64,000 nt of DNA. Origin: Cryobacterium sp. SO2 (lineage in GTDB: Bacteria > Actinomycetota > Actinomycetes > Actinomycetales > Microbacteriaceae). Of the stretch, positions 28,713 through 37,299 are shown piece after piece. The notes under the pieces were generated by a model. The model saw nothing but the letters and a program-made list of their open reading frames with translations. It made no database searches and had not been told where the DNA came from. The DNA is taken from assembly GCF_026151165.2 (NCBI RefSeq), contig NZ_CP117849.1, forward strand, positions 620,001 through 684,000. The letters run 5' to 3'. Within the stretch, counting starts at the first letter, position 1; every line of letters starts with the position of its first letter. The translations under genes were made by a program, and so were the position numbers.

Positions 28713-28796
28713 TGCGTTTAACCCGCGCCTGAGGAGATCTTCAGGCCCCGGCCCCCCCACGCCCGGCTGTCGCCCGGTCTGAGTGGCGTTCCCCTC

Positions 28797-28873
28797 CGCT
28801 GGTCGAGCTCGTCGAGACCCCGCGCCCGATCTCTGTGCGCGGGTACCGCTGGTCGAGCTCGTCGAGACCCCGT
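28797..28873. repeat. Core-repeat cluster A6
   Basis: Two direct copies of CGCTGGTCGAGCTCGTCGAG (28797 and 28846), 49 bp apart. The stretch 28635-28952 holds only these and family B palindromes; no gene is seen. Confidence 0.8.
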
Positions 28874-28903
28874 GACCCCATCTGCGTGCGCGACCACTCA
28901 TCC

Positions 28904-28964
28904 CGCGAGCCGTGAGTTAAGCCCCTTCCCGGTGCCCGTTTTGGGGCTTAACTCACGGCTCGCG
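28904..28964. repeat. Palindrome family B, copy 2, overlapping the end of a gene
   Basis: A 61-bp element with arms CGCGAGCCGTGAGTTAAGCC and their near-perfect complement. The right arm supplies the last codons and stop of the acyltransferase gene on the minus strand (Arg-Glu-Pro-stop). Confidence 0.8.
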
Positions 28965-30239
28965 GGTCTGTGCTTGCACCTGCGGGGCGGCGGGGGCGGG
29001 GTGCGGATGCCCGGCCGAGAACGCGGTGCCGGCGCGGGTGGCCAGGGTCTGCGCGGGCAGCTCCACCCAGCGGTACATCAGCTGGGCCAGGCCGAGGCTC
29101 AGCGGCACCGAGATCAGCGCGCCCCACCACCAGTGCTCCGGGCCGGCGAGCTGGCCGAAGGTGACCACGATGGGGAAGTGCACGAGGTACAGGCTGAAGC
29201 TGATCGCGCCGAGCCAGGCCAGCAGGCGCCCGCTGAGCATCCGTTGCACCGGCGGCCACAGCGCCACGGTCGCCACGATCAGCGCCGCGCCCGGCACCCG
29301 CAGCGCGAGGGTCAGCTCGCTCCACGGTTCGGTGAGCACGGGCCGCAGCAGCCAATGCGCGATGAGCAGCAGCGGGCCGAGCACCGCGATCAGGGTCCAG
29401 ACCAGGGTGCCGCCGGGGCGCCGGGCCAACCGCGCCGACCGCGCCGCCAGGCCCTCGTGGTTGGCGGCGAGCAGGGCGCCGAGCCCGAACGCCGGCAGGT
29501 ACATCAGCGGTTCGCTGCCGAGCAGGTACCCGGCGGTAGAGGCGCCCAGCAGCACCGCCACCCAGGCCAGCGGCCACCGTCGGGTGGCGACGGCGAAGAT
29601 CACGCCCACCGGCAGGAGCAGCGAGAACCACAGCTCCCAGGCCAGCGACCAGAGCGGGGGATTGATGTCGGGGCGGCCGGTGAACCCCACGATGCTGGCC
29701 TCGCGCAGCAGGTTGCCGATGCCGAGGTCGGGGCTGCCCTGCTTCGCCATCCAGGCGCCGCCGTCGCCGGTGCGCGGCACGAGCAGGATCCACAGGGCGG
29801 CCAGGGCCACCGAGACGATCACGGGTATCGCCAGCCGGATGATGCGGCGCGGGTAGTACGCCAGCCAGTCGTAGCCGTGTGGCGGGGCCGGCGCATCCGT
29901 GGTCGGGGCAGCTGCGGAGGCCCCCGCCGGCGCATCGGCGGCGGCACCCCGGGCGGGCCCGCGCAGCCACGGCCAGCGTCGCAGTGGGGTGAGCACGAGC
30001 ACGAACCCGCTGAGCACGAAGAACACGAGCACGAACTCCGGGCCGGCGAAGAAGATCTTCAGCGGCGAGAGGGTGGCCCACCAGCCGGTGGAGAACACGG
30101 CCACGTGGGCGCTGGAGGAGTACGCGGCCGAGATCGACGGCGCGGTCATCGACACGTGGTGCACGAGCACGATCACGGCCGCGACCCCGCGCAGGGCATC
30201 GAGGGCGACGAGTCGGGTGCGGGGTTCAGCTGCAGCCAT
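28953..30239 (-). CDS. Acyltransferase 3 family membrane protein
   Basis: A 428-residue protein with about ten helices. The N-terminus RLVALDALRGVAAVIVLVHH is the acyltransferase-3 signature with its conserved His, and FFVLSGFVL, PPLWSLAWELWFSL and FSLYLVHFPIV follow. Such enzymes acylate extracellular sugars or wall polymers. An Ala/Pro-rich linker lies near residue 95. The ATG 30239 lies 7 nt after TACGGT on this strand. The C-terminus is Ala/Pro-rich and its stop codon comes from a palindromic repeat. There is no SGNH domain, unlike the paralogue at 54904. Confidence 0.88.
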   Translation of the reverse strand: MAAAEPRTRLVALDALRGVAAVIVLVHHVSMTAPSISAAYSSSAHVAVFSTGWWATLSPLKIFFAGPEFVLVFFVLSGFVLVLTPLRRWPWLRGPARGAAADAPAGASAAAPTTDAPAPPHGYDWLAYYPRRIIRLAIPVIVSVALAALWILLVPRTGDGGAWMAKQGSPDLGIGNLLREASIVGFTGRPDINPPLWSLAWELWFSLLLPVGVIFAVATRRWPLAWVAVLLGASTAGYLLGSEPLMYLPAFGLGALLAANHEGLAARSARLARRPGGTLVWTLIAVLGPLLLIAHWLLRPVLTEPWSELTLALRVPGAALIVATVALWPPVQRMLSGRLLAWLGAISFSLYLVHFPIVVTFGQLAGPEHWWWGALISVPLSLGLAQLMYRWVELPAQTLATRAGTAFSAGHPHPAPAAPQVQAQTREP

Positions 30240-30246
30240 TCCGCCC

Positions 30247-30252
30247 ACCGTA
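30247..30252 (-). promoter_or_regulatory. -10 box (TACGGT) for a leaderless start
   Basis: TACGGT on the minus strand, 7 nt before ATG 30239. Confidence 0.4.
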
Positions 30253-30282
30253 AATGCCCTTCGTGAACGTTTCCTCCGAAAC

Positions 30283-30345
30283 CCGCCCGCCGGCTCCCTG
30301 CCGGCTCCCCGCCGGCTCCCTGCCGGCTCCCCGCTGGGAGGTCGC
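30283..30345. repeat. Short tandem repeat of CTGCCGGCTCCC
   Basis: Four to five copies of a 12-bp unit (GCCGGCTCCCTG / GCCGGCTCCCCG) lie between the acyltransferase gene and the palindromes. No gene. Confidence 0.7.
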
Positions 30346-30356
30346 ACTGCCACCCC

Positions 30357-30418
30357 CGCGAGCCGTGAGTTGGGCCCCTTCCCGGGCCCCGGATGCGTGC
30401 CTACCTCACGACTCGCGA
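30357..30418. repeat. Palindrome family B, copy 3
   Basis: Arms CGCGAGCCGTGAGTTGGGCC and CTACCTCACGACTCGCG around CCTTCCCGGGCCCCGG. It lies in the gene-free stretch 30240-30722, which otherwise holds only repeats. Confidence 0.75.
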
Positions 30419-30452
30419 GGTTTGCTGGCCCGCTCCGGGTGCCTCTCGGCCG

Positions 30453-30519
30453 CAACTGGTGCCCGCGCGGACAAGTGGTCCCGGTGTGCCGGGTGCAAAT
30501 GTCCGATCGGGCAACAGTT
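30453..30519. repeat. Palindrome family C, copy 1
   Basis: A 67-bp imperfect palindrome: AACTGGTGCCCGCGCGGACA at the left and TGTCCGATCGGGCAACAGTT at the right. Confidence 0.7.
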
Positions 30520-30638
30520 ACGCGCCCGCGGCCGTAGCGGATGCCCGCAGGCGGCCGGCCCGCGGGCGGCCGGCCCGCAGCCGCGGGCGCCGCGATGACG
30601 GCCTTCAGCCTCGCGCCGCAGGTCTACGGCCTACGGTC

Positions 30639-30706
30639 TAACTGTTCCCCGTGCGGACAATTGCGTCCGGTGCGCCGGACGCAGAAGTCCGCTTCGGGAA
30701 CAGTTA
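30639..30706. repeat. Palindrome family C, copy 2
   Basis: A 68-bp palindrome with arms TAACTGTTCCCCGTGCGGAC and GTCCGCTTCGGGAACAGTTA and the centre GCGTCCGGTGCGCCGGACGC, which is itself a hairpin. It lies 17 bases beyond the stop of acs and could act as its terminator. Confidence 0.8.
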
Positions 30707-30722
30707 GGCCTCGGGGCTCGGC

Positions 30723-32684
30723 TCAGCGCATGCTGTCCGTGATGATCTGCATGATCGAGGTGTCGGCGAGCGTGGTGGTGTCGCCGATCTCGCGGCCCTC
30801 GGCCACATCGCGCAGCAGCCGCCGCATGATCTTGCCCGAGCGGGTCTTGGGCAGCTCGTTCACGATGAAGATCTCCCGCGGCCGGGCGATCGCCCCGATC
30901 TGCAACGTCACATGCGCACGCAACACGGCGCTGATGTCAGCGTGCGACGCCGCATCCGTCTGGCTGTACTTGATGATCACGAACGCCACCACGGCCTGCC
31001 CGGTGGTCTCGTCGTGCGCGCCCACTACCGCGGCCTCGGCCACCGTGGGATGCGCCACCAGCGACGACTCGATCTCCGCGGTCGAGAGCCGGTGCCCGGA
31101 GACGTTCATCACGTCGTCCACCCGGCCGAGCAGCCAGATGTCGCCGTCGCGGTCCAGGCGGGCGCCGTCGCCGGCGAAGTACAGCGGGCCGTTCGGCGCA
31201 TCCTGGAACTTCTCCCAGTAGGTCTCGATGAAGCGCTCCGGGTCACCCCAGATGCCGCGCAGCATCGACGGCCACGGTTCGGTCACCACGAGCAGGCCGC
31301 CGTTGCCGTGCCCCACATGGTGGCCGTCTTCGCCGATCACGTCGATGGAGATGCCGGGGATGGCGACCTGCGCGGCGCCGGGCTTGGTCTCGGTGAGGCC
31401 GGGCAGGGCGCTGATCATGATCGCGCCGGTCTCGGTCTGCCACCATGTGTCCACCACCGGGGTGAGCTGGTTGCCGATCACCTCGCGGTACCACATCCAG
31501 GCCTCGGGGTTGATCGGTTCGCCCACGGAGCCGAGCAGGCGCAGGCTGGTCAGGTCGAACTTCTGCGGTTCCTGCCGACCGATCTTCATGAAGGTGCGGA
31601 TGGCGGTGGGCGCGGTGTACAGGATGCTCACCCTGTACTTTTCGATGATCTCCCACCACCGGCCGGGGTGCGGGGTGTCGGGGGTGCCTTCGTAGAGCAC
31701 CTGGGTGGCGCCGTTGGCCAGTGGCCCGTAGACCACGTAGCTGTGCCCGGTGATCCAGCCCACGTCGGCGGTGCACCAGAAGACGTCCTTCTCCGGCTTG
31801 AGGTCGAAGACGTTCTTGTGCGTGAAGGCCACCTGGGTGAGGTAGCCGCCGCTGGTGTGCAGGATGCCCTTGGGCTTACCGGTGGTGCCGGAGGTGTAGA
31901 GGATGAACAGCGGGTTCTCGGCGGGGAACGGCTGTGCCTCGTGCTCGGCGTCGACGGCGGCGAGTTCCTCGTGCCACCACTTGTCGCGTTCGGTCCACTC
32001 CACGTCGCCGCCGGTGCGCTCCACGACGAGCACGGTGTGCACCGAGGAGTCGCCGCTGGCCAGGGCCGCGTCGACGGCCGGCTTGAGTGGGGTGGCGCGG
32101 CCCTTGCGGTAGCCGCCATCCGCGGTGATCACGACCACCGCTTCGGCGTCGTCGATGCGGGAGCGCAGGCTCTCGGCGCTGAAGCCGCCGAAGATCACCG
32201 AGTGCACGGCGCCGATGCGAGCCACGGCGAGCATCGCCACGACGGCCTCGGGGATCATCGGCAGGTAGATGGCCACCCGGTCGCCGGCGCGCACGCCCAG
32301 GCCGAGGAGCACGTTCGCGGCACGCTTGACCTCGGCGGTGAGCTGCGCGTAGCTGATGGAGCGGGAGTCGCCCGGCTCGCCCTCCCAGTGCAGCGCCACC
32401 CGGTCGCCGTGGCCGGCGAGCACGTGCCGGTCGAGGCAGTTGTACGCCACGTTGAGTTCGCCGTCGTCGAACCACTTCGCGAACGGCGGGTTGGTCCAGT
32501 CGAGGGTGCGGGTGAACGGCTTGTGCCAGTGCACGAGCTCCCTGGCCTGGTCGGCCCAGAAACCGAGCCGATCTGCTGCGGCCTGCTCATAGAGGGCCTC
32601 GGTGGCGACGGACTCGGCGGCAAACTCCGGCGAGGGTGGGAATCGGCGGGATTCGTGGAGAAGGTGGTCGATTTGCACGCTCAT
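30723..32684 (-). CDS. acs: Acetyl-CoA synthetase
   Basis: A 653-residue adenylate-forming enzyme that makes acetyl-CoA from acetate, ATP and CoA in the cytosol. The length and motifs match: YTSGTTGKPKGILHT (P-loop, near residue 262), VDTWWQTETGAIMIS, GDGARLDRDGDIWLLGRVDD and the C-terminal KTRSGKIMRRLLR, whose Lys near 616 is the usual acetylation site that switches the enzyme off. Start ATG 32684 has the ribosome-binding site AAAGGAG. It stands alone, with family C palindromes at its 3' end. Confidence 0.96.
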   Translation of the reverse strand: MSVQIDHLLHESRRFPPSPEFAAESVATEALYEQAAADRLGFWADQARELVHWHKPFTRTLDWTNPPFAKWFDDGELNVAYNCLDRHVLAGHGDRVALHWEGEPGDSRSISYAQLTAEVKRAANVLLGLGVRAGDRVAIYLPMIPEAVVAMLAVARIGAVHSVIFGGFSAESLRSRIDDAEAVVVITADGGYRKGRATPLKPAVDAALASGDSSVHTVLVVERTGGDVEWTERDKWWHEELAAVDAEHEAQPFPAENPLFILYTSGTTGKPKGILHTSGGYLTQVAFTHKNVFDLKPEKDVFWCTADVGWITGHSYVVYGPLANGATQVLYEGTPDTPHPGRWWEIIEKYRVSILYTAPTAIRTFMKIGRQEPQKFDLTSLRLLGSVGEPINPEAWMWYREVIGNQLTPVVDTWWQTETGAIMISALPGLTETKPGAAQVAIPGISIDVIGEDGHHVGHGNGGLLVVTEPWPSMLRGIWGDPERFIETYWEKFQDAPNGPLYFAGDGARLDRDGDIWLLGRVDDVMNVSGHRLSTAEIESSLVAHPTVAEAAVVGAHDETTGQAVVAFVIIKYSQTDAASHADISAVLRAHVTLQIGAIARPREIFIVNELPKTRSGKIMRRLLRDVAEGREIGDTTTLADTSIMQIITDSMR

Positions 32685-33148
32685 GATGTGTCGCTCCTTT
32701 GCGATTACAGGCAGTGTCGAGGTGCCGCGGCGGCCTCATCCCTGAACCCTACACGGCGAGGGCGGCCCATCCGACGGTGATTCGCACCGGAAGAAACACC
32801 GATTTTCTGCCACGAATATATTCGGAAATGGCGTCTCATGAGCACTTCTTTCCGTGTCCTCATTTAGGGGGACCCAGAGGACTTGCGCATCTGATTTTCC
32901 CCAGTATGCTTATCCATGTCTGAACGAAAGTTTTGACCTGTGGTGCGTTTGGTTCCCCCCAATCAGCGCACTGCCGAGGCGGCACCTGTTCCCCCCAATA
33001 GGTGCCGCCCCCCTCTTTTAACTGCACGCCTGCGCCTCTCAACGGCGCACCCGTGTTTTCCCCGCCCGGCTCGTGCGCACCGTGCGAACCGTGCAACCTG
33101 CGTGACCCGCTGTACCGCACTATCGCTGTATCGGCCCCCTCCAGGCAG
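32685..33148. other. Gene-free stretch upstream of acs
   Basis: About 460 bases with lower GC than the surroundings around 32790-32960 (CCACGAATATATTCGGAAAT, CAGTATGCTTATCCATG). The promoter of acs should lie here, but I could not fix a start site. The short reading frames are not convincing. Confidence 0.4.
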
Positions 33149-33214
33149 AACTGTTGCCCGGCCGGACATGTGCGCCCCGTACGCCGGGCGCAGAAGTCCG
33201 ACCGGGCAACAGTT
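33149..33214. repeat. Palindrome family C, copy 3
   Basis: A 66-bp palindrome with arms AACTGTTGCCCGGCCGGACA and GTCCGACCGGGCAACAGTT, and centre GCGCCCCGTACGCCGGGCGC. Confidence 0.8.
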
Positions 33215-33226
33215 GTCTCCGGCCTC

Positions 33227-33418
33227 ATGCCGGTCGAGTTCGTCGAGACCCGGCGACCCGGTCCGTGGGTGGCTCCCGTCTCGTTGGTCGAGCTCGTCGA
33301 GACCTCGCGACCCGGTCCGTGGGTGGCTCCCGTCTCGTTGGTCGAGCTCGTCGAGACCTCGCGACCCGATCTGTGGGTGGCTCCCGTCTCGTTGGTCGAG
33401 CTCGTCGAGACCTCGTAA
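33227..33418. repeat. Core-repeat array A7, period 54 bp
   Basis: Three tandem copies with an exact 54-bp period (TTGGTCGAGCTCGTCGAGAC at 33284, 33338 and 33392), after a diverged first copy near 33230. The linker is GTCCGTGGGTGGCTCCCGTC. A multiple of three again leaves all frames open. Confidence 0.85.
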
Positions 33419-33458
33419 CGTGCGTGCGTGTCGTCCCCCGAGGGCGCTCCCTCGATTT

Positions 33459-33590
33459 CGCGAAAGCGGCCTTGAGACTGCTTCGTAGCGCTGACGTGAC
33501 CGTTCCACCGCTTTCGTGGGCGCCATAGTTCGCGAGAGCGGCCTTGTGGCTGCTTCGTGGCGCTGAGGCGACAGTTTCGCCGCTTTCGCG
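33459..33590. repeat. Palindrome family D, two copies in tandem
   Basis: Two 60-bp elements (33459-33519 and 33531-33590) of the type CGCGAAAGCGGCCTTGAGAC ... CCGCTTTCGCG, with the inner GCTGCTTCGTGGCGCTGAGG. The whole stretch 32685-33709 has no supported gene. Confidence 0.75.
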
Positions 33591-33709
33591 TTTCAGTTCG
33601 ATCGGGCAGCGACGGGATGAAGCTCCTGCCGCCGCTCCTCCACACCCCGGATGCCCGCGCCCGCCCCACCGCCCGGCCCGCCACCGGGCGCACCCACCTG
33701 GGCTCGGGC

Positions 33710-33715
33710 TAGCGT
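33710..33715 (+). promoter_or_regulatory. -10 box (TAGCGT) for a leaderless start
   Basis: TAGCGT, 6 nt before ATG 33722 of the second tadA gene. Confidence 0.45.
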
Positions 33716-33721
33716 GCCCGC

Positions 33722-34939
33722 ATGCTCGAGCCCTACGTCGCCGTCCCCTCCTACCTGCCGCATACCCCTCCGCCCCGGCCGGGGGAGAGCATTGCGGATG
33801 CCGGCGCGGCCCGGCATGCCCGCGCCGCGCCCATCCGCTCGGCGCCGCCCGACGGCACGGCGCCGTCCGATGGCACGGCGCCGCGCGATGGCTCGGCGCC
33901 GTCCGATGGCCCAGCGCGGCCCGGCGGCCCAGAGCCTTCCGTGGGCCAGGCGCTCCCCCCGGGCCGGGCGCAGCCCGAGGGGCGCGACCACCCACCCCGC
34001 ACCGACCTCTCCGCCCTCGGCCCGCTCGCCCGCTTCGCCCACGACGCCGACGTCACCGACCTGTTCGTAAACGGCGAGGCGGGCCTCTGGCTGGATGCCG
34101 GCGCCGGGCTGGTGCGCGCGACGGATTGGCAGGGCGAGGAGACGGGCATCCGCGAGCTGGCCGTGCGGCTGATCGCGCTCGGCGGGCGGCATATCGACGA
34201 GGCCAGCCCCTGCGTCGATGTGCGGCTGGCCGACGGCATCCGGGTGCACGCGGTGCTGCCGCCGGTGTCGAGCACGGGCACGCTGCTCTCGATCCGGCTG
34301 CCCCGGGTCACCCGGCAGAGCCTGGACATGCTCGCCGACGGCGGCCTGTTCGGCGCGGGAGAGGCCGCGGCCGCCCAGACCCTGCGGCTGCGCGCGGCGG
34401 TGCTCGGCCGGGAGAACCTGCTCGTGACCGGGGCCGCCGGCAGCGGCAAGACCACCCTGCTCGGCGCGCTGCTGGGCGAGGCGCCCGCCGCCGAACGCAT
34501 CGTGGTGATCGAGGACGTCGCCGAACTGCGCATCGACCACCCGCACGTCGTGGCCCTCGAGGCCCGCCAGGCCAATCTCGAGGGCGCCGGCCGGATCGGC
34601 CTCGACGCCCTGCTGCGCGAGGCGCTCCGGATGCGTCCGGACCGGCTGGTGCTCGGCGAGTGCCGGGGTGTGGAGATCCGCGAACTGCTGGCCGCGCTCA
34701 ACACCGGGCATGACGGCGGTGCCGGCACCCTGCACGCCAACTCGTTGGCCGACGTGCCGGCCCGTCTCGAAGCGCTCGGCGCGCTCGCCGGGATGAGCGC
34801 CGCGGCGGTGGCCCGGCAGACCGTGAGTGCCATCGGGCTGGTGCTGCACCTCGAACGGCACGACGGGCAGCGCCGGCTCGCCCAGGTCGGCCGGTTCGTG
34901 CTCGACCCGGCCGACCGGCTCAGCACGGTGCCCGCATGA
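33722..34939 (+). CDS. TadA/CpaF-type ATPase of the second tad locus
   Basis: A 405-residue secretion ATPase, shorter than TadA at 12070 and lacking its long N-terminal helix domain. After a Pro/Ala-rich start, residues of about 40-64 are four 6-residue repeats (APSDGT type) encoded by 18-bp units at 33841-33912. The core has Walker A TGAAGSGKTTLLGALLG near residue 236, MRPDRLVLGECRGVEI and NTGHDGGAGTLHANS. This is the form seen in the compact actinobacterial tad locus (Rv3659c-like). It starts 6 nt after TAGCGT. Its stop overlaps the next start as ATGA. Confidence 0.9.
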   Translation: MLEPYVAVPSYLPHTPPPRPGESIADAGAARHARAAPIRSAPPDGTAPSDGTAPRDGSAPSDGPARPGGPEPSVGQALPPGRAQPEGRDHPPRTDLSALGPLARFAHDADVTDLFVNGEAGLWLDAGAGLVRATDWQGEETGIRELAVRLIALGGRHIDEASPCVDVRLADGIRVHAVLPPVSSTGTLLSIRLPRVTRQSLDMLADGGLFGAGEAAAAQTLRLRAAVLGRENLLVTGAAGSGKTTLLGALLGEAPAAERIVVIEDVAELRIDHPHVVALEARQANLEGAGRIGLDALLREALRMRPDRLVLGECRGVEIRELLAALNTGHDGGAGTLHANSLADVPARLEALGALAGMSAAAVARQTVSAIGLVLHLERHDGQRRLAQVGRFVLDPADRLSTVPA

Positions 34940-36093
34940 GCCGGCGCCCGCCGCCCACCCCGGCGATCGAGGAGGTCGCCCGCGTCGCCGAACGGTTGGC
35001 CGTGCTGCTCTCCGCGGGCGTCTCCCCGGTCTCGGCCTGGGACTACCTGATTCCACCCGGCCCGTCGGGGTTGGTGCCGCCGACGGCGCGCTCGTTCGAG
35101 TCAGCCGAGCCAGCCGGATGGGACGCCCCGCCTGCCGTGCCCGGCGCCGGGATGCCTTCGCCCGGGTTCTCGCCCTCTCCCGAGGTGCGGGCGCGCCCCC
35201 GCAGGCGCCGTCGCCGCAGCCTCCGATACCCCTGGCGCCGCCGCCCCGATACCCGGGACAGCCGCGCGCTGCTGCAGGCCGCATCCGTGGCCGCGCACGC
35301 CGGCGGCAGCGTCGCCGACGCGATCAGCGCCGAGGCCGCGCTCCTGGCGCCCCAGGCCGGCGACGCCTGGCGGGCGTTGGCTGCGGCGTGGGATGTCGCC
35401 ACCCAGGCCGGCGCCCCGCTCGCCGCCTGCCTGCGCGACCTAGCCGGCGCGTTCCGCGACCTCGGCCAGCTGCACCGCGACCTCGACGTGGCCCTCACCG
35501 GCCCGCGCGCCACCGCGCGGATGGTGCTGGTGCTGCCGGTGGTGGCCCTGCTGTTCGGCACCGTGCTCGGCTTTGACACCCTGCACACGCTGTTCCTCAC
35601 CGTGCCCGGCCTGGCCTGCCTCACCGTGGGGTGCCTGCTGATGCTCGCCGCCGCACGCTGGAACCGGCGCCTGGTGGCCGCCGCCGGCAGCCAGGGCCCG
35701 GCGCCTGGCCTGGAACTCGACCTCACCGCCATCGGCATGGCCGGAGGCGGATCGCTGGCGCGGGCCCGAGCGACCGCGCGCCGCAGCGCCGAACGGTTCG
35801 GCCTGCGCTCGACCGGCGGCACCGACAGCCCGACCGAGAGCCCCGCCGATGCCATCATCGACCGGGTGCTCGACCTCTCGGCCCGGGCCGGCGTGCCCGC
35901 CGGCGAGTTGCTGCGCAGCGAGGCCGCCCAGGCCCGCCGGGATGCCCGCACGGCCGGTCGCCAACGGGCCGAAACCCTCGCCGTGAGCCTGATGATCCCG
36001 CTCGGCGTCTGCGTGCTGCCCGCGTTCATGCTCGTCGGGGTGGCGCCGCTGCTGCTCAGCGTGCTGTCCTCCACCCTCGGTGGTTTCTCGTAA
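34936..36093 (+). CDS. Type II secretion F domain protein (TadB/TadC-like) of the second tad locus
   Basis: A 385-residue membrane protein. The first 110 residues are Pro/Arg/Ala-rich and poorly conserved. Then come VAAHAGGSVADAISAEAAL, helices around ARMVLVLPVVALLFGTVLGF, a linker, and a second half (ARAGVPAGELLRSEAAQARR) ending in SLMIPLGVCVLPAFMLVGVAPLLLSVLS. It appears to merge the roles of TadB and TadC in one chain, as in the Rv3658c/Rv3657c region of mycobacteria where the proteins are short. It is translationally coupled to the ATPase. Confidence 0.85.
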   Translation: MSRRPPPTPAIEEVARVAERLAVLLSAGVSPVSAWDYLIPPGPSGLVPPTARSFESAEPAGWDAPPAVPGAGMPSPGFSPSPEVRARPRRRRRRSLRYPWRRRPDTRDSRALLQAASVAAHAGGSVADAISAEAALLAPQAGDAWRALAAAWDVATQAGAPLAACLRDLAGAFRDLGQLHRDLDVALTGPRATARMVLVLPVVALLFGTVLGFDTLHTLFLTVPGLACLTVGCLLMLAAARWNRRLVAAAGSQGPAPGLELDLTAIGMAGGGSLARARATARRSAERFGLRSTGGTDSPTESPADAIIDRVLDLSARAGVPAGELLRSEAAQARRDARTAGRQRAETLAVSLMIPLGVCVLPAFMLVGVAPLLLSVLSSTLGGFS

Positions 36094-36124
36094 GGATGCC
36101 CGGGCGGCGTCTCCACGGAGTGCT

Positions 36125-36266
36125 CGCGAGAGCGGTCGTGCGGCTGCTTCAGCACGGTGAGGCGACCGCGCGGCCGCTTTCGCGGGCGGTGAGGCGCTTC
36201 CCTTTGCGCGAGAGCGGTCCAGTGGTTGCTTCAGCACGGTGAGGTGACCGCGCGGCCGCTCTCGCG
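36125..36266. repeat. Palindrome family D, two further copies
   Basis: Copies at 36125-36184 and 36207-36266 (CGCGAGAGCGGTCGTGCGGC ... CGCGGCCGCTTTCGCG). They follow the second F-domain gene inside the tad2 locus. Confidence 0.75.
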
Positions 36267-36323
36267 GGCGCGCCTCGCCAGAGCTGGCGCGGTTGCGGTC
36301 AGCGACTTGCCGCGGTGCGAGCG

Positions 36324-36770
36324 TCAAGCTCCCGGGGCTCCCGGGGCTCCCGGGGCACCCGGGCCTGCCGGGCCTGCCGGGGCCGCAACGGTGGGCGTAA
36401 TGCGCAGGGTGCGTTCGTGGGTGGCCGCATCGGTCATGCCGAAGCTGCCGCCGTACTTCTGCACGTAAGCGCCGTCGATCTCCGTGTGCACGGGATCGCC
36501 GCTGTGGAGGTGCGTGAAGATCGCGGGCCACTCGTGACCCTCGATGCGCACCATCCCGCACCGGGCGTCTCGCGCCCGCGGAAACCACTCGCTCACGCCG
36601 CCGTACCCCGCTCCTGCTCGCACGTACACGTCGGCGCCGATGCGCACCATCCACATGGTGACGAACGAGCGGATGCTGCCATCCTGACGCCGGGACGCCA
36701 GTTGCAGTTCGGGTGCGCGATCGACCAGACCAAGCTCGCTGGTCGACCACGGTCGGGTGGTGTCGGTCAT
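36324..36770 (-). CDS. DUF2255 family protein with collagen-like tail
   Basis: A 148-residue cytosolic protein. The first 120 residues match DUF2255 (VDRAPELQLASRRQDGSI, TMWMVRIGADVYVRAG, RARDARCGMVRIEG, HTEIDGAYVQKYG), a small beta-barrel family of unknown function. The last 20 residues are GPAGPGAPGAPGAPGA-like, encoded by a 9-bp tandem repeat at about 36324-36380. This tail looks like repeat expansion through the stop region. Start ATG 36770 has AGGAGAA upstream. It lies antisense inside the second tad locus, between the F-domain gene and the pilin-like gene. Confidence 0.82.
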   Translation of the reverse strand: MTDTTRPWSTSELGLVDRAPELQLASRRQDGSIRSFVTMWMVRIGADVYVRAGAGYGGVSEWFPRARDARCGMVRIEGHEWPAIFTHLHSGDPVHTEIDGAYVQKYGGSFGMTDAATHERTLRITPTVAAPAGPAGPGAPGAPGAPGA

Positions 36771-36930
36771 CCGGTTCTCCTCGCTCGACAACGGGCTCTC
36801 CTCCACAGTCTGTCGTTGGACCGACTCTGCACCGACGGGCCGCCGACGTCCAGGCGCCCGGTGGCGCCGGGGCACGCTGGTGGTACTCGAGCCGCTTGGA
36901 CCGCGTCCTGCACGCGAAAGGAGATCCACC

Positions 36931-37299
36931 ATGACCACTCTCACCAGCACGCCCGCCCCGCCGACCGAGAACGACCCTGACGGTGAGGAGGTCGCCGGCA
37001 CCGAGGCGGAGGCCGAGACGCCCGACTCGGGCCCTGCCACGGCCGCCGCCCCGTCGCGGTACCGCCCCAGCGTGGGAACCGGGGTGCGCAACGGACTCGT
37101 GCGCACCCGAACGGTGCGATCCAACACCCTGCGAGCTCTCTGGCGCATGAAGGATGAGCGCGGTGCAGCCACCGCCGAGTACATCGTGGCCACGATGGCG
37201 GCGGTCGGCTTCGCCGGGCTGCTCATCGTGATCCTGCGCGGCGACGAGGTGCGCGGCATCCTCACCGACCTGGTGCGCAGTGCGCTCACCGTGGGCTGA
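36931..37299 (+). CDS. DUF4244 (Flp pilin-like) protein
   Basis: A 122-residue protein. A hydrophilic N-terminus of about 70 residues (acidic, then VRTRTVRSNTLRALWRMKDE) is followed by RGAATAEYIVATMAAVGFAGLLIVIL, a type IVb pilin-like segment with the Glu-Tyr pair after the Ala/Thr stretch. DUF4244 proteins take the place of Flp in compact actinobacterial tad loci. The ribosome-binding site AAAGGAG precedes ATG 36931. It overlaps the next gene by 20 bases. Confidence 0.87.
   Translation: MTTLTSTPAPPTENDPDGEEVAGTEAEAETPDSGPATAAAPSRYRPSVGTGVRNGLVRTRTVRSNTLRALWRMKDERGAATAEYIVATMAAVGFAGLLIVILRGDEVRGILTDLVRSALTVG

Noticed and set aside
32860..33693. Reading frames of 180-280 codons in the gap before the second tad locus
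   Set aside because: They consist of translated core repeats and palindromes and have no recognisable domain or start signal.
34827..35576. Frame overlapping the start of the second F-domain gene
   Set aside because: Arg/Pro-rich shadow of the real gene in another frame.
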